DNA of 64,000 nucleotides, taken from Ignavibacteria bacterium RIFOXYB12_FULL_35_14. Lineage in GTDB: Bacteria; Bacteroidota; Ignavibacteria; Ignavibacteriales; Ignavibacteriaceae. Of this stretch, positions 25,403 to 34,537 are shown in pieces. Under the pieces are notes generated by a model. The model saw only the letters and a list, made by a program, of their open reading frames with translations, was not told where the DNA came from and searched no databases. The translations under genes and the position numbers were made by a program. Numbering within the stretch: the first letter of the stretch is position 1; each line of letters begins with the position of its first letter. The DNA lies in contig MHAR01000033.1 in the NCBI GenBank assembly GCA_001803045.1, forward strand, positions 1-64,000, in the 5' to 3' direction.

Positions 25403-25796
25403 AATTAAAAATTTTATAAAAATAAAGGTTTTTAAAACCTTGGAAATAGATGATGGCAGATTCTGTATAACAGATAATAAAAGAGTAACAGGGATTGTTC
25501 AATTTTTTGATGAGGAGTTATTCGTCTGGGGCGATTACCCTGATCCATTTAATCCAACAACTTCTATTTCATTTTCAATGCCCTAAGCAGCGTTTGTAAC
25601 ACTAAAAGTTTATGATGTTGTCGGAAGAGAAGTTGCTAATCTTATGAGCGAAGAAAAAGATGCCGGTATTTATAAATACAATTTTGATGCATCGAAACTT
25701 TCAAGCGGAATTTACTTTTACAGATTGTGGGTTTATCCTGTAAACAGCGGGGCAGGTAATTTTACAGACTCAAAAAAAATAATGTTGATCAAATAA
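25389..25796 (+). pseudogene. Orphan T9SS sorting domain with an in-frame stop
   Basis: From 25533 the frame reads DYPDPFNPTTSISFSMP, then a TAA (25584-25586), then continues in the same frame AAFVTLKVYDVVGREVANLM and on to FDASKLSSGIYFYRLW and TDSKKIMLIK, ending at 25794-25796. The family consensus at the stop is P-E-A, so a single base change of GAA to TAA explains it. The 48 codons before 25533 (from a TTG at 25389) do not resemble anything known. Most of the cargo protein is missing, so this is a relic. It overlaps the end of the preceding gene in another frame. Confidence 0.75.
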
Positions 25797-25888
25797 TTTT
25801 GCAAGTCGTTCTTCTTTCAAGAAGGGATGGAATTAATTCTGTCTCTTCTCTCTATCCAAAACCCGGTGCACAGATAAAAATTTAGTAA

Positions 25889-27106
25889 TTATCTCCCAAA
25901 ATTTTTCTTAGCCAAACCCGCGATTGTTTTACCAATGCTTATTGATGCAGTTGCTGCGGGTGATGGAGCATTGAGAACGTGAATCATCTTTTCTGCTTCG
26001 ACAATTCTAAAATCATCAACAAGATTACCATTTGGATCAACTGCCTGAGCACGCACTCCTGCTCCACCTTGGGTTAAATCATCGTGCCGAATTTCGGGTA
26101 TCAGTTTTTGCAGCGCTTTAACAAATGCATTTTTATTTAAAGAACGATAGAATTCTCCAATTCCCATTTTGTAGTACTTCGCCGCCATTTTCCAAAAGCC
26201 GGAGTAAACTGCCATTTCAAGAATATCCGTTGGCGAAAATTCTTTGTGAGAGTATCCCTCCCGCTTAAAAGCAAGCACGGCATTTGGACCGGCTTCTACC
26301 CCGCCTTTAATCATCCGGGTAAAATGAACTCCGAGAAATGGAAACTGCGGATCGGGAACAGGATAAATTAAATTTCTTACTAAATGTTCCTTTTCTTTTT
26401 TTAATTTGTAGTACTCACCACGGAATGGAATAATTTGCAAACCAGGATTTACTCCGCAAATTTTTGCAACTCTGTCGGAATATAATCCCGCACAGTTCAC
26501 TAGTAACCTAGCTTTATATTCACCAGATTTTGTTTCTAAAACCAGCGAATTATTGTCTCTGCTTAGCGCAAGAAACTTGCTGTTTGTTTTTACTTTTCCT
26601 CCGTTTTCCAGAATTATTTTTGCATACGTTTCCGTAACCTGGTTATAATCAACAATTCCGGTTTCGGCAATGAATAATCCCGCTAATCCTTTGACATGCG
26701 GTTCATATTCTTTCAGTTCTTCCGAACTTAGTCTTTTGATTCCGGTAAGCCCATTTGCTTTCCCTCGTTCTTCAAGATTTTTAAGCTGTGGAATTTCTTC
26801 TCTCAGTGTTGCAACAACGAGCTTTCCGCATTTTTCATGTTTTATGTTGTGCTGTTCACAAAACTTGTACATTAGCTCGCGTCCTTCAACACAATTCTTT
26901 GCTTTGAGTGAGCCGGGTTTGTAATACAGTCCCGAGTGAATTACTCCGCTGTTATTTCCGGTTTGATGCGCAGCTAATTTATTTTCAGCTTCCAAAACAA
27001 GAACAGAGTGAATTCCGATTTCTTGAAGCGCCATTGCAGTAGCGGTTCCGATTATTCCCCCGCCGATAATTACAGCATCGTAAGTTTTCTGTTGCGGCAT
27101 TTGCAT
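25889..27106 (-). CDS. lhgO: L-2-hydroxyglutarate oxidase, FAD-dependent
   Basis: 405 residues. The dinucleotide-binding start DAVIIGGGIIGTATAMAL and then VLEAENKLAAHQTGNNSGVIHSGLYYKPGSLKAKNC are diagnostic of LhgO within the DAO family. The C-terminal GGAGVRAQAVDPNG, LVDDFRI and NAPSPAATASISIGK complete the family pattern. It oxidises L-2-hydroxyglutarate to 2-oxoglutarate with electrons passed to quinone or oxygen, and removes a toxic by-product of central metabolism. It is membrane-associated in other bacteria. Length agrees with the family. It is a single gene, divergent from the LOG-family gene. Confidence 0.94.
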   Translation of the reverse strand: MQMPQQKTYDAVIIGGGIIGTATAMALQEIGIHSVLVLEAENKLAAHQTGNNSGVIHSGLYYKPGSLKAKNCVEGRELMYKFCEQHNIKHEKCGKLVVATLREEIPQLKNLEERGKANGLTGIKRLSSEELKEYEPHVKGLAGLFIAETGIVDYNQVTETYAKIILENGGKVKTNSKFLALSRDNNSLVLETKSGEYKARLLVNCAGLYSDRVAKICGVNPGLQIIPFRGEYYKLKKEKEHLVRNLIYPVPDPQFPFLGVHFTRMIKGGVEAGPNAVLAFKREGYSHKEFSPTDILEMAVYSGFWKMAAKYYKMGIGEFYRSLNKNAFVKALQKLIPEIRHDDLTQGGAGVRAQAVDPNGNLVDDFRIVEAEKMIHVLNAPSPAATASISIGKTIAGLAKKNFGR

Positions 27107-27201
27107 ATCAAATTAAATTCAAAATTGACTAATTAAAATTAGCACATAAATATTTTAGAAGTGAAAAGATTTTTCTGGACTTACTCTTCTCGAACCTTGC
27201 G

Positions 27202-27279
27202 ATTAGGACATTAAACCACAAAGAGCACAAAGAAATTCACAAAGTCCACAAAGAATTTCAACTTATTTGTCCTGCTAAT
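27202..27279. repeat. Degenerate CACAAAG repeats inside an imperfect inverted repeat
   Basis: Four CACAAAG units (about 27217-27253) lie between ATTAGGACA (27202-27210) and TGTCCTGCTAAT (27269-27279), which pair except for a 3-nt bulge. The CACAAAG units resemble the arms of the elements at 40059 and 59622. It lies in the divergent gap between lhgO and the LOG-family gene. Confidence 0.5.
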
Positions 27280-27317
27280 TATAAATTGTCTTATCTTTGC
27301 AAAAACAATTTACTTTT

Positions 27318-27851
27318 ATGCAAAAAACTATTACAATTTTTGGCAGCTCAATACCGCAGCATGGAGATGAACAATACACCGCTGCTGAGAAGCTCGGTGA
27401 ACTTTTAGCATTAAGGGGATTTAACGTTTGTTCCGGCGGCAATCTTGGAGTTATGGAGGCGGTTTCAAAAGGTGCTGTTCGCAACAATGCAAATGCAATC
27501 GGCATTACTCTCGACTCGGTGGGATTTACTTCAAATAAATATCTAACTGAAGAAATTATTTGTACATCTTTGTTTGATAGAATTACAAAGTTAATTCAAT
27601 ATGGTGATGGCTATGTGGTACTTCAAGGAGGGACCGGGACATTATTGGAACTTGCCGCTGTGTGGGAATTGATGAACAAAGATCTGTTAACTGTAAAACC
27701 AATTGCCTGTCACTCAAGCATGTGGAAAGAGGTTGTAAGTGTTTTGAATGATCAGCTTAGGAAAGAAAATCGAATGACAGATTTGGTAAAATGTTTTAAT
27801 TCTGTTGAAGATATGGTGGATTACCTTTCAGAAAAACTAATTAGACCTTGA
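27318..27851 (+). CDS. LOG family protein (TIGR00730-like, nucleoside 5'-monophosphate phosphoribohydrolase fold)
   Basis: 177 residues from the ATG at 27318; a TTG seven codons earlier is possible but less likely. TITIFGSSIP at the N-terminus, FNVCSGGNLGVMEAVSKGA and the signature VVLQGGTGTLLELAAVWELM (GGxGTxxE) define the LOG/'lysine decarboxylase-like' family. Its characterised members hydrolyse cytokinin-type or purine nucleotide 5'-monophosphates to base plus ribose phosphate. The usual family motif is PGGxGTxxE; here the first position is Q, a small deviation. A housekeeping nucleotide-salvage role is inferred. Confidence 0.88.
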   Translation: MQKTITIFGSSIPQHGDEQYTAAEKLGELLALRGFNVCSGGNLGVMEAVSKGAVRNNANAIGITLDSVGFTSNKYLTEEIICTSLFDRITKLIQYGDGYVVLQGGTGTLLELAAVWELMNKDLLTVKPIACHSSMWKEVVSVLNDQLRKENRMTDLVKCFNSVEDMVDYLSEKLIRP

Positions 27852-27954
27852 AATAACAATCCGCCTCAGGCAGATCAAATAGCAAATAACAAACAAACTT
27901 CAAGCATCAATATTCAATAACCAAAATTTGTATTTGGAATTTAGATATTAGGTA

Positions 27955-29046
27955 TTATTTAGATTTTGGTAATTGTTGATTGGAATTTATGAACTCTTCT
28001 ACTACCTTATAAACTCGCTCAACGTCCAATTCTTTTATACACTTAAACTTCACGTCATCTCTCGAACAAATCAGCGGGCGCGGTGAATAGACGAAACATG
28101 GTGCACAATCCAGGTTTAGCGAAACAATTTTGTGCTCGCTTTTCCAGGGGTGAATATAGGCCGGATTTGTGGGACCAATAATTGCCACAATCTTCAATTG
28201 AAGTGCTGAAGCAATATGCATTAAGCTGGAGTCATTAGTTACAAAAACATTGCAGCGCTTCATTACTGCCGCACTCTCGGTTAAATTATGCGATGATACT
28301 GTGTATGCATTAGGTAAAGTAATCTGTTTAACAATACTTTCTTTCAATTCATCTTCATTTGGACCACCGAAAAGCAAAATCTTTGCTTTATTATTTTCAA
28401 TTAATTTACTTCCCAGCTCAGCAAACTTTTGCGGCTCCCATCTTCTTTTCGCTTGATTTTTTAGAATCGCTGAACCGGGGTGAAATCCAATTACTAAATC
28501 TTCATTACTAATGTTTTTTTCTTTTTGGAATGAGCTTGAAAAATCATAATCGGTTTTAATTAATGGAAAATCGAGAGGTGGTTCGTCCTTCAATTTATGA
28601 TCAGACAACTTTTCGCAAAGCTTCAAATTGGTTTGAACATTATGAAATGAATCATCTTCGAGAATTCGTAAATTATTCAGCCAGCCAAAATTTTGAAAAT
28701 CCTTTCGTAAATACTTAACACCTGCCCGTTGCTTAGCTCCAATAAGGAAGTTGATAACGTTGTATTCTTTTCTGTTGGAGGGATATACATTGATGGAAAT
28801 GTCATACTTGCTGCGAAGTGAAAAAACGAATTTAAGTGACTTGATAAATCCCTCGGTAAGAAAATCGAAATAATATACTTTGCTTATGTTTAGATTTCTC
28901 TCATAAAAATCTTTAACTGCTTTGAACATTACAAGTGCGTGAATTTCAGAATCGGGATATGCTTCCTTTAGCAGCTTTAAGGATGGAGTGAACATTAACG
29001 CATCGCCTATTCCGGAGAGAGCATTGACTAATATTTTCATTTTCAT
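27955..29046 (-). CDS. Glycosyltransferase family 9 (heptosyltransferase-like)
   Basis: 363 residues. ILVNALSGIGDALMFTPSLKLLKEAYP is the opening of ADP-heptose:LPS heptosyltransferases. VIGFHPGSAILKNQAKRRW, FVTNDSSLMHIASAL and KIVAIIGPTNPAYIHPW are the conserved C-terminal donor-binding motifs. It should act at the cytoplasmic face in LPS core synthesis. Donor specificity is uncertain, because many GT9 members outside proteobacteria use other sugars. It follows the DUF2723 gene by 70 bp on the same strand, separated by an inverted-repeat element. Confidence 0.92.
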   Translation of the reverse strand: MKMKILVNALSGIGDALMFTPSLKLLKEAYPDSEIHALVMFKAVKDFYERNLNISKVYYFDFLTEGFIKSLKFVFSLRSKYDISINVYPSNRKEYNVINFLIGAKQRAGVKYLRKDFQNFGWLNNLRILEDDSFHNVQTNLKLCEKLSDHKLKDEPPLDFPLIKTDYDFSSSFQKEKNISNEDLVIGFHPGSAILKNQAKRRWEPQKFAELGSKLIENNKAKILLFGGPNEDELKESIVKQITLPNAYTVSSHNLTESAAVMKRCNVFVTNDSSLMHIASALQLKIVAIIGPTNPAYIHPWKSEHKIVSLNLDCAPCFVYSPRPLICSRDDVKFKCIKELDVERVYKVVEEFINSNQQLPKSK

Positions 29047-29051
29047 TTTTC

Positions 29052-29102
29052 AAAGATGACATCTTTTTCGGCAAGGGCAAATGCGTAAAAGATGTCATCT
29101 TT
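29052..29102. repeat. Paired palindromes AAAGATG-N-CATCTTT
   Basis: AAAGATGACATCTTTT at 29052-29067 and AAAAGATGTCATCTTT at 29087-29102 are exact reverse complements over 16 bp with a 19-bp spacer. Each 15-bp core is itself an odd-centred palindrome with centre A or T. The element sits inside what looks like an operon, between the DUF2723 and GT9 genes. Confidence 0.75.
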
Positions 29103-29116
29103 TCGTATAAGATTTT

Positions 29117-32107
29117 CTACCTGATTGTATCTACCCTTCCTTCAGCGGAGACACTCTGCTTTGCAAGGTTTCTGTATTTTTCAACATTGCTTTGAACATT
29201 CTGATCGTTGGGATAAATAGCTTGAAGTCTCTGCCAAATGTCCGCAAGCTTAGCATACTCTTTTTGATTCTCATACGTGTCAATTAAAATTCTATACGGA
29301 TTATAATATGATTGAACATCAGATGGATTTTCTTCCAGCAGCCTCAAAGCTTGTTTTTCAACTTCAGCAGAATATTCTCTAAACTGTTTCTCTCCTCCTG
29401 AATTAAAATATAGATTTCCGATCTCATACAGCAATCCCATCTCCATACCGGTAACTTTCCTTGGAATTTTTTCATCCATCTTATCAAGAGTTTCAACCGT
29501 CAAATCTTTTCTGTTTGTGTTTAGATAATGCAGCGCAAGCCGAATGAACGAGTTGCGATAATTTTGAGTCATTCTTTTATGATTTTCATCCAAAAAAATG
29601 GTTGAATCGTTTAACCCTCTGTAATTAAACCCGGGTTTATAATCTTTGCTGAAGTTTGGGGCATCGGAAAACAATTGCTTTTTCATTATATCCACGTTAA
29701 TAAACTCAACACCTGCCCTTCTCTTTTCAGGAACAACTCTGTACGACATTCCCTCCATCATAAGATATTCATCAAGACCAATTTTGCTGTCTTCCGAACA
29801 AGTAACAGCAAAATAAATTGGTCGTTCCCAAATGTTTGACTCAACAATTTCTTTAACCATAATATCCTGAACACGGATTGCCTTCACATTTCCAAAATTT
29901 AAAGTCGGCTTCAATTGGAATGTGATGGCTCCTTGCCTAAGCACCGATGAATCCGATACATTATAAGTGTTGAACAAATCCTGCGGCAAACCTTCCTTAA
30001 AATTTTGTGGGATAGGAATAGAAACCGATCTTGATTCCCAGGCAATTGGTCTTATGTCTTGAATTTGTGTATCAGAATATCTGATCTTCAAAGTGCCAAC
30101 GTTATAAGGATCATTATCCTTCATTTGTTTGATATACCAAGGTGTGTTAAGCAAACTTAGATTAACAACCTTCACATCTCTTCTAACACCTTCAACATCC
30201 TGAAGATACCAAACCGGGAAAGTGTCATTGTCGCCATTGGTAAAAAGCACTCCGTTCGGTGCACAGCTTTGAAGCAGATTGTAAGAATAATCCCACGGGA
30301 TATAATTTTTCGATCTGTCGTGTGTGTAATAATTTGCAGCAAACATTTTAATCGGGACAAATACAATTCCGAGCGTTAGAACTCCAATAACTGCAACTTT
30401 TTTTAAAGCTTCGCTTTTAGCTTTTGCCTGAGCAATATCCACAAGCGCTCTTATGGCAATTGCAATCCAAATTGAAAACACGAAGAAACCACCGACATAA
30501 AAATAATCTCTTTCTCTCGGCTGCGGCTGCTGCTGATTCTGATAAAATGCGGTTAGGTATCCGAGGAGAATGAACATTATCATAAATACCGATGCCATCT
30601 TCCAATCTTTTTTAAAGTGAAAATAAATTCCAAGCAAACCAAGTATTAGAGGAATTGCAAACAAGGAATCTTTAGCGCTTCCATTAAAACGAATGTTAAA
30701 TATTTTACCGAATAAATTTCCAACTTGATTTAGCGGAGCAATGTTTGCGCCATCATCCTGATTCCATCCTTCTCTACCCGCATAATTCCATAACCAATAG
30801 CGGGTCATCATATGATTCATTTGATATCGCCAGAAGAAATCGAGATCGCTGGTATAGCCGGTGTAAACAACTTGCTGATGCGGTTCGGTTGCAAATCTCC
30901 TTTTGAAGACGGGGAAATCTCCGTACTGCTCTCTGTTTAAGTATGAAACCAATTCAGTAAATGTATTGGGTTCGTTTTCATTCATTGGTGGATTTTGATT
31001 AGATCGGATAATAACCATTGCGAAAGTTGTGAAGCCGATCAAAGCAAAGATGAAAGACATGGCGACAAGATGTATGGTGGGTTTTTTCTCTTTGATCGAA
31101 AAGTGAACAGCATAACCAAGTAAACCGAATAATACCACAAGGAATAAAATTTCAATTGTAATACTATCGCCGGCAACTTCTGTCATTAATGCAGGAAGAA
31201 ATTTTACAATACCAGGATATGTTATGAACAATGCTGCCCCACCAATGAAAAGCGGCATATAAAATGAATTTCTTGTGAAGATCTTCTTCCAAAAAATACC
31301 AATGAAAATTATGCTGATACCTGCAGCAATCATTTTGAATCTGGAGTCATAAGCTTGATATTCTTCAGGACCCGGAGGAGTTGCGGTTTTCTGTGCACTC
31401 CACATCGCTAAAGAAATTAGAATAAGAATTCCTGCATGAATTAAAAATAGAATCGTAGTTTTTTTAAGCTGTTCTTCATCTGCTAAATATTTTCTAAACA
31501 GTATAACCATTGCGACCGGTACGATAGCAAGCACGCTCATCAAATGTACACCTGTTGAAAGCCCTATTAAATAAGCAATCATTAAAATATATTTTTCATT
31601 ATCCTTTTCATCGGCTCTTTCGTGCCAGCGAATCATAAGCCAGGTTACAAATGCTGCAAGTAAAGTACTAAATGCATAAACTTCAGCTTCAACACCGTTA
31701 AACCAAAAAGTATCGCTGAATGCAAATGATAATGCTCCTATTGCGGCGGCAAGGTATGTGCCTAATCCATCTAAAAGATTTTCTGGTTTTTTGCCTCTAT
31801 AATTTTCTATGAGCTTGACCGCAATTAAGTATAAAAAAAGTATGGATGCTGCGCTTGACAAGACCGATATATAGTTAACTCTTAGCCCTATATTTTCTAC
31901 AAACGGTATCATTGCAAAAATTCGTCCGAGTAAAAGAAAGAATGGTGTTCCCGGTGGATGCGGAACTTGTAAGTAAAAGCTTGCTGCAATGAATTCACCG
32001 CAATCCCAAAAAGAAACGCTCGGCTGAACAGTCATAAGTAAAACGACTAAAGAAATTAAAAATACAAACGCACCAATAATGTTGCGCAAGAGCTTATAAT
32101 TCATCAT
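29117..32107 (-). CDS. DUF2723 integral membrane protein with C-terminal TPR region
   Basis: 996 residues. The N-terminus (LRNIIGAFVFLISLVVLLMTVQPSVSFWDCGEFIAASFYLQVPHPPGTPFFLL) is the DUF2723 signature, related to GT-C protein O-mannosyltransferases; the acidic residues in WDCGEF lie where GT-C enzymes bind substrate. About a dozen hydrophobic helices follow to about residue 580. The region VLFTNGDNDTFPVWYLQDVEGVRRDVKVVNLSLLNTPWYI is another conserved family block. The C-terminal about 120 residues look like TPR helices. It probably transfers a polyprenyl-linked sugar in the membrane or periplasm, by family analogy with TMEM260-type enzymes. It lies between a 77-residue gene and the GT9 gene on one strand. 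Confidence 0.9.
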   Translation of the reverse strand: MMNYKLLRNIIGAFVFLISLVVLLMTVQPSVSFWDCGEFIAASFYLQVPHPPGTPFFLLLGRIFAMIPFVENIGLRVNYISVLSSAASILFLYLIAVKLIENYRGKKPENLLDGLGTYLAAAIGALSFAFSDTFWFNGVEAEVYAFSTLLAAFVTWLMIRWHERADEKDNEKYILMIAYLIGLSTGVHLMSVLAIVPVAMVILFRKYLADEEQLKKTTILFLIHAGILILISLAMWSAQKTATPPGPEEYQAYDSRFKMIAAGISIIFIGIFWKKIFTRNSFYMPLFIGGAALFITYPGIVKFLPALMTEVAGDSITIEILFLVVLFGLLGYAVHFSIKEKKPTIHLVAMSFIFALIGFTTFAMVIIRSNQNPPMNENEPNTFTELVSYLNREQYGDFPVFKRRFATEPHQQVVYTGYTSDLDFFWRYQMNHMMTRYWLWNYAGREGWNQDDGANIAPLNQVGNLFGKIFNIRFNGSAKDSLFAIPLILGLLGIYFHFKKDWKMASVFMIMFILLGYLTAFYQNQQQPQPRERDYFYVGGFFVFSIWIAIAIRALVDIAQAKAKSEALKKVAVIGVLTLGIVFVPIKMFAANYYTHDRSKNYIPWDYSYNLLQSCAPNGVLFTNGDNDTFPVWYLQDVEGVRRDVKVVNLSLLNTPWYIKQMKDNDPYNVGTLKIRYSDTQIQDIRPIAWESRSVSIPIPQNFKEGLPQDLFNTYNVSDSSVLRQGAITFQLKPTLNFGNVKAIRVQDIMVKEIVESNIWERPIYFAVTCSEDSKIGLDEYLMMEGMSYRVVPEKRRAGVEFINVDIMKKQLFSDAPNFSKDYKPGFNYRGLNDSTIFLDENHKRMTQNYRNSFIRLALHYLNTNRKDLTVETLDKMDEKIPRKVTGMEMGLLYEIGNLYFNSGGEKQFREYSAEVEKQALRLLEENPSDVQSYYNPYRILIDTYENQKEYAKLADIWQRLQAIYPNDQNVQSNVEKYRNLAKQSVSAEGRVDTIR

Positions 32108-32145
32108 TACCTCTAAGAATGGTCAAATAAAATTTTCGTGAGTTG

Positions 32146-32379
32146 TTAATTTTGTTCGGTTTCCTTTTTCTTGAAGAAAGCATCATATTTTGAGCGATCG
32201 ACAGGAACATTAAATTTATCGTAAAGAGATTTTAGTTTTTTCATTGTAACGGAGTCAAATTCTTCTTCGTCCTTCTGCATTTTAAGAAACATTTTGAAAT
32301 CCTCAGCTTCTTTTCGATCAAACTTATGCTCACATTTTCTCAGAAATTCCAGATATTTTACCTGATCACGGTACGACAT
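32146..32379 (-). CDS. Small charged protein of unknown function
   Basis: 77 residues, highly charged and predicted helical (MSYRDQVKYLEFLRKCEHKF; DFKMFLKMQKDEEEFDSVTM; then a lysine-rich end). No signal peptide, membrane segment or known motif. It starts at an ATG preceded by GGAGGCC on the minus strand. It lies 38 bp upstream of the DUF2723 gene, which suggests co-transcription. Codon use and the ribosome-binding site support a real gene, but the function is unknown. Confidence 0.65.
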   Translation of the reverse strand: MSYRDQVKYLEFLRKCEHKFDRKEAEDFKMFLKMQKDEEEFDSVTMKKLKSLYDKFNVPVDRSKYDAFFKKKETEQN

Positions 32380-32472
32380 AGGCCTCCGTTTTTATGTAAT
32401 TAATTACTGTTAATCTATTTTTTTGTTTCGCAAATTACTGAAACTAATCTTTAAGAAAAAACCAAACAAAGA

Positions 32473-32556
32473 CTATGACGAATTGCGGGATAATTTGTTC
32501 CTTAATGCAAAGCCAATTAATGAAACTACAACTCCAATAGGTAAGAATTGGTTCAT
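32473..32556 (-). CDS. Possible 27-residue hydrophobic small protein
   Basis: In the 338-bp gap 32380-32717 the minus strand has GGAGGAGGT followed 11 nt later by an ATG. It encodes MNQFLPIGVVVSLIGFALRN and seven more polar residues. The shape (one membrane helix with a basic end) fits a small membrane protein, but the length is too short to exclude chance. The remainder of the gap shows nothing I can support. Confidence 0.3.
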   Translation of the reverse strand: MNQFLPIGVVVSLIGFALRNKLSRNSS

Positions 32557-32744
32557 GAAAGGATGTACCTCCTCCGTTCTCTTGACGAAGGACTGGTAAA
32601 ATTGCGGCTACAAGTCTTGTTTTTATACTAATAAGGTTCCTCTGGATCGAAGTATAGAATGTTATGGAGCTGTGTTTGTAAATAGTAGATTTAGTCTACA
32701 AACTCTAGCGAAGAGATGTGCGTTTATTTATTTATTTTTATACC

Positions 32745-33323
32745 ATGAACGAAGATAAATCTAAATACTTCATCCTCCATAAACCTTACGGTTACCTCTC
32801 GCAATTTACTGATAAGCTAAACCGAAAAACTCTTTCCAATCTTAAAAATGTTCCGAAGGATATTTATCCTGTCGGCAGATTGGATATGGATAGTGAGGGT
32901 TTACTTCTTCTATCAAGCGATAAATTATTGGTTGATTATCTTCTCAATCCTCAAAATTCACATGAGAAGGAATATCTTGTCCGGGTAGAAGGAATTCCCA
33001 CTGAAGATGAGATGATTTTATTTAGCAACGGATTACTTATTGAAAATAGAAAAACTTTGCCCGCAAAGATTGAAATAGTTACTCCACTTAATATTTCCGA
33101 CCGTGTTCCTCCAATAAAAAATCGAATGAATGTTCCTGTGTGCTGGTTAAAAATAGTTCTTACAGAAGGAAGAAACAGACAAGTTAGAAAAATGACCGCG
33201 GCAATTGGTCATCCTACTTTAAGATTAATCAGAACAAGAATAAAAAATTTATCTCTTGGTGATTTGAAATCTGGAGAAATCCGGGAGCTAACGGCGCTGG
33301 AAGTTAAAGATCTAAAGAAATAA
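32745..33323 (+). CDS. 23S rRNA pseudouridine synthase, RluE-like (RsuA/RluB/E/F family)
   Basis: 192 residues from the ATG at 32745; an in-frame GTG 27 bp earlier is less likely. YFILHKPYGYLSQFTD, YPVGRLDMDSEGLLLLSSD (catalytic Asp47) and LTEGRNRQVRKMTAAIGHPTLRLIRTRI are the standard motifs. It lacks the N-terminal S4 domain, as in RluE, whose target in E. coli is 23S rRNA U2457. Function by homology is conversion of one uridine of large-subunit rRNA to pseudouridine. It stands alone. Confidence 0.92.
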   Translation: MNEDKSKYFILHKPYGYLSQFTDKLNRKTLSNLKNVPKDIYPVGRLDMDSEGLLLLSSDKLLVDYLLNPQNSHEKEYLVRVEGIPTEDEMILFSNGLLIENRKTLPAKIEIVTPLNISDRVPPIKNRMNVPVCWLKIVLTEGRNRQVRKMTAAIGHPTLRLIRTRIKNLSLGDLKSGEIRELTALEVKDLKK

Positions 33324-33568
33324 AACAATTCTACCCTACTTTACAAACCCTGCTTAAAAATCCGAATAAATACGCCTGTAAACATGGCTTTCAGGCGGCT
33401 CTTCATTCTTTTCAGGCACCTGATTATTAAACTATACCTCAAATAGTTAATGAATTGGCGGCTTTGAAATTAATTAGCAATTGGCACGATTGTTCTGATA
33501 TTCCCATAAAGAATGAATTTGAAATTCTAATTCAATTAACATTATTCACAAAATAAAAGGAGTACACA

Positions 33569-34516
33569 ATGAACAAACAACGATCTCTTCTCGCACAGCC
33601 TTTTTCAATAATAATACTATCAATGATGGTAATGTTTTTCGGCTGTAAAGAATCTGTAGTTGAACCTCTTAGCACAGAACCAACAACAGATAAAGAAGCA
33701 ATGCTCAAATTAGCAGATGAAGATTCTGTTGTCTCATCTTTCGAACCCAACTATAATGAAGAAGATGCGATGACTTTCTTAGGTAAAACAGAAACCGAAA
33801 TTTATCCTTTCAGGGTTGGGCACAAAGTACGTTTAGTCAACAGAAACTTAGATGTTAATGTTGTAGGCGATACCGCTTACGGAACACTAGCTAAAACGTT
33901 TGAAGGAACATTAATAATTGCCGCTTCTTATAATTCAGGAGCAACGTCACCAGATACTGTTATCCGGAAACCATTCACCTCTATAATTACTAAGAAAATT
34001 ATTTTTGTTAAAGTTGCAAATACACAATTCCCTTTTAGAAACTGGAGAATTGCCGCAATATCTCTGCCCGAAGGCGGTGTACTAAGTGCAAACATTGACA
34101 TTCAAAAGTTAACAGCATTCTTACCAAACGGTGATACTCTAATTATCAATTCTCCAAACAGCTATTTCTTATCAAGAGGACAAGGTTGGTGGAGACAGCT
34201 GCCTATTATTGGAACAGGTCAGACGGTTTCACTTAGACTCGAAGTTTACAGCGCTTATGCCGATACTGATTTTGTAACACTTACTTATGGTGCAGATAAA
34301 AAAGGATTTCACAGAGCTAAAAGAAAATTTGTCATGATCTCTTCTGTTCCATCAGGAAGTGGATTTGCAAAAGTGTATGAGCAATCCTATACCGCTCATC
34401 AATTCGTAGGACATTATCATGCAATCGTCAATGCATTTCCAAAGCAAGTTATATTTGATGATGCTACTCTCGTTGAATCAGAATCATGGGGCGTACCTTA
34501 TTTTGTAAGACCATAA
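33569..34516 (+). CDS. Lipoprotein of unknown function
   Basis: 315 residues. The signal sequence ends in a lipobox-like MMVMFFGC, followed by an acidic, Thr/Ser-rich linker (KESVVEPLSTEPTTDKEAML). The rest is polar with beta-strand character and no motif I recognise. GHKVRLVNRNLDVNVVGDTA and HRAKRKFVMIS suggest an extracytoplasmic binding or structural protein. AAAGGAG precedes the start. It has its own terminator at 34538-34566, so it is probably monocistronic. Confidence 0.75.
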   Translation: MNKQRSLLAQPFSIIILSMMVMFFGCKESVVEPLSTEPTTDKEAMLKLADEDSVVSSFEPNYNEEDAMTFLGKTETEIYPFRVGHKVRLVNRNLDVNVVGDTAYGTLAKTFEGTLIIAASYNSGATSPDTVIRKPFTSIITKKIIFVKVANTQFPFRNWRIAAISLPEGGVLSANIDIQKLTAFLPNGDTLIINSPNSYFLSRGQGWWRQLPIIGTGQTVSLRLEVYSAYADTDFVTLTYGADKKGFHRAKRKFVMISSVPSGSGFAKVYEQSYTAHQFVGHYHAIVNAFPKQVIFDDATLVESESWGVPYFVRP

Positions 34517-34537
34517 ATTAGCAGAAATAGAACTATC

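Noticed and set aside
27202-27279. CACAAAG units as a CRISPR array
   Set aside because: Spacers are 2-8 bp and irregular, units are only 7 bp; a degenerate inverted-repeat element fits better.
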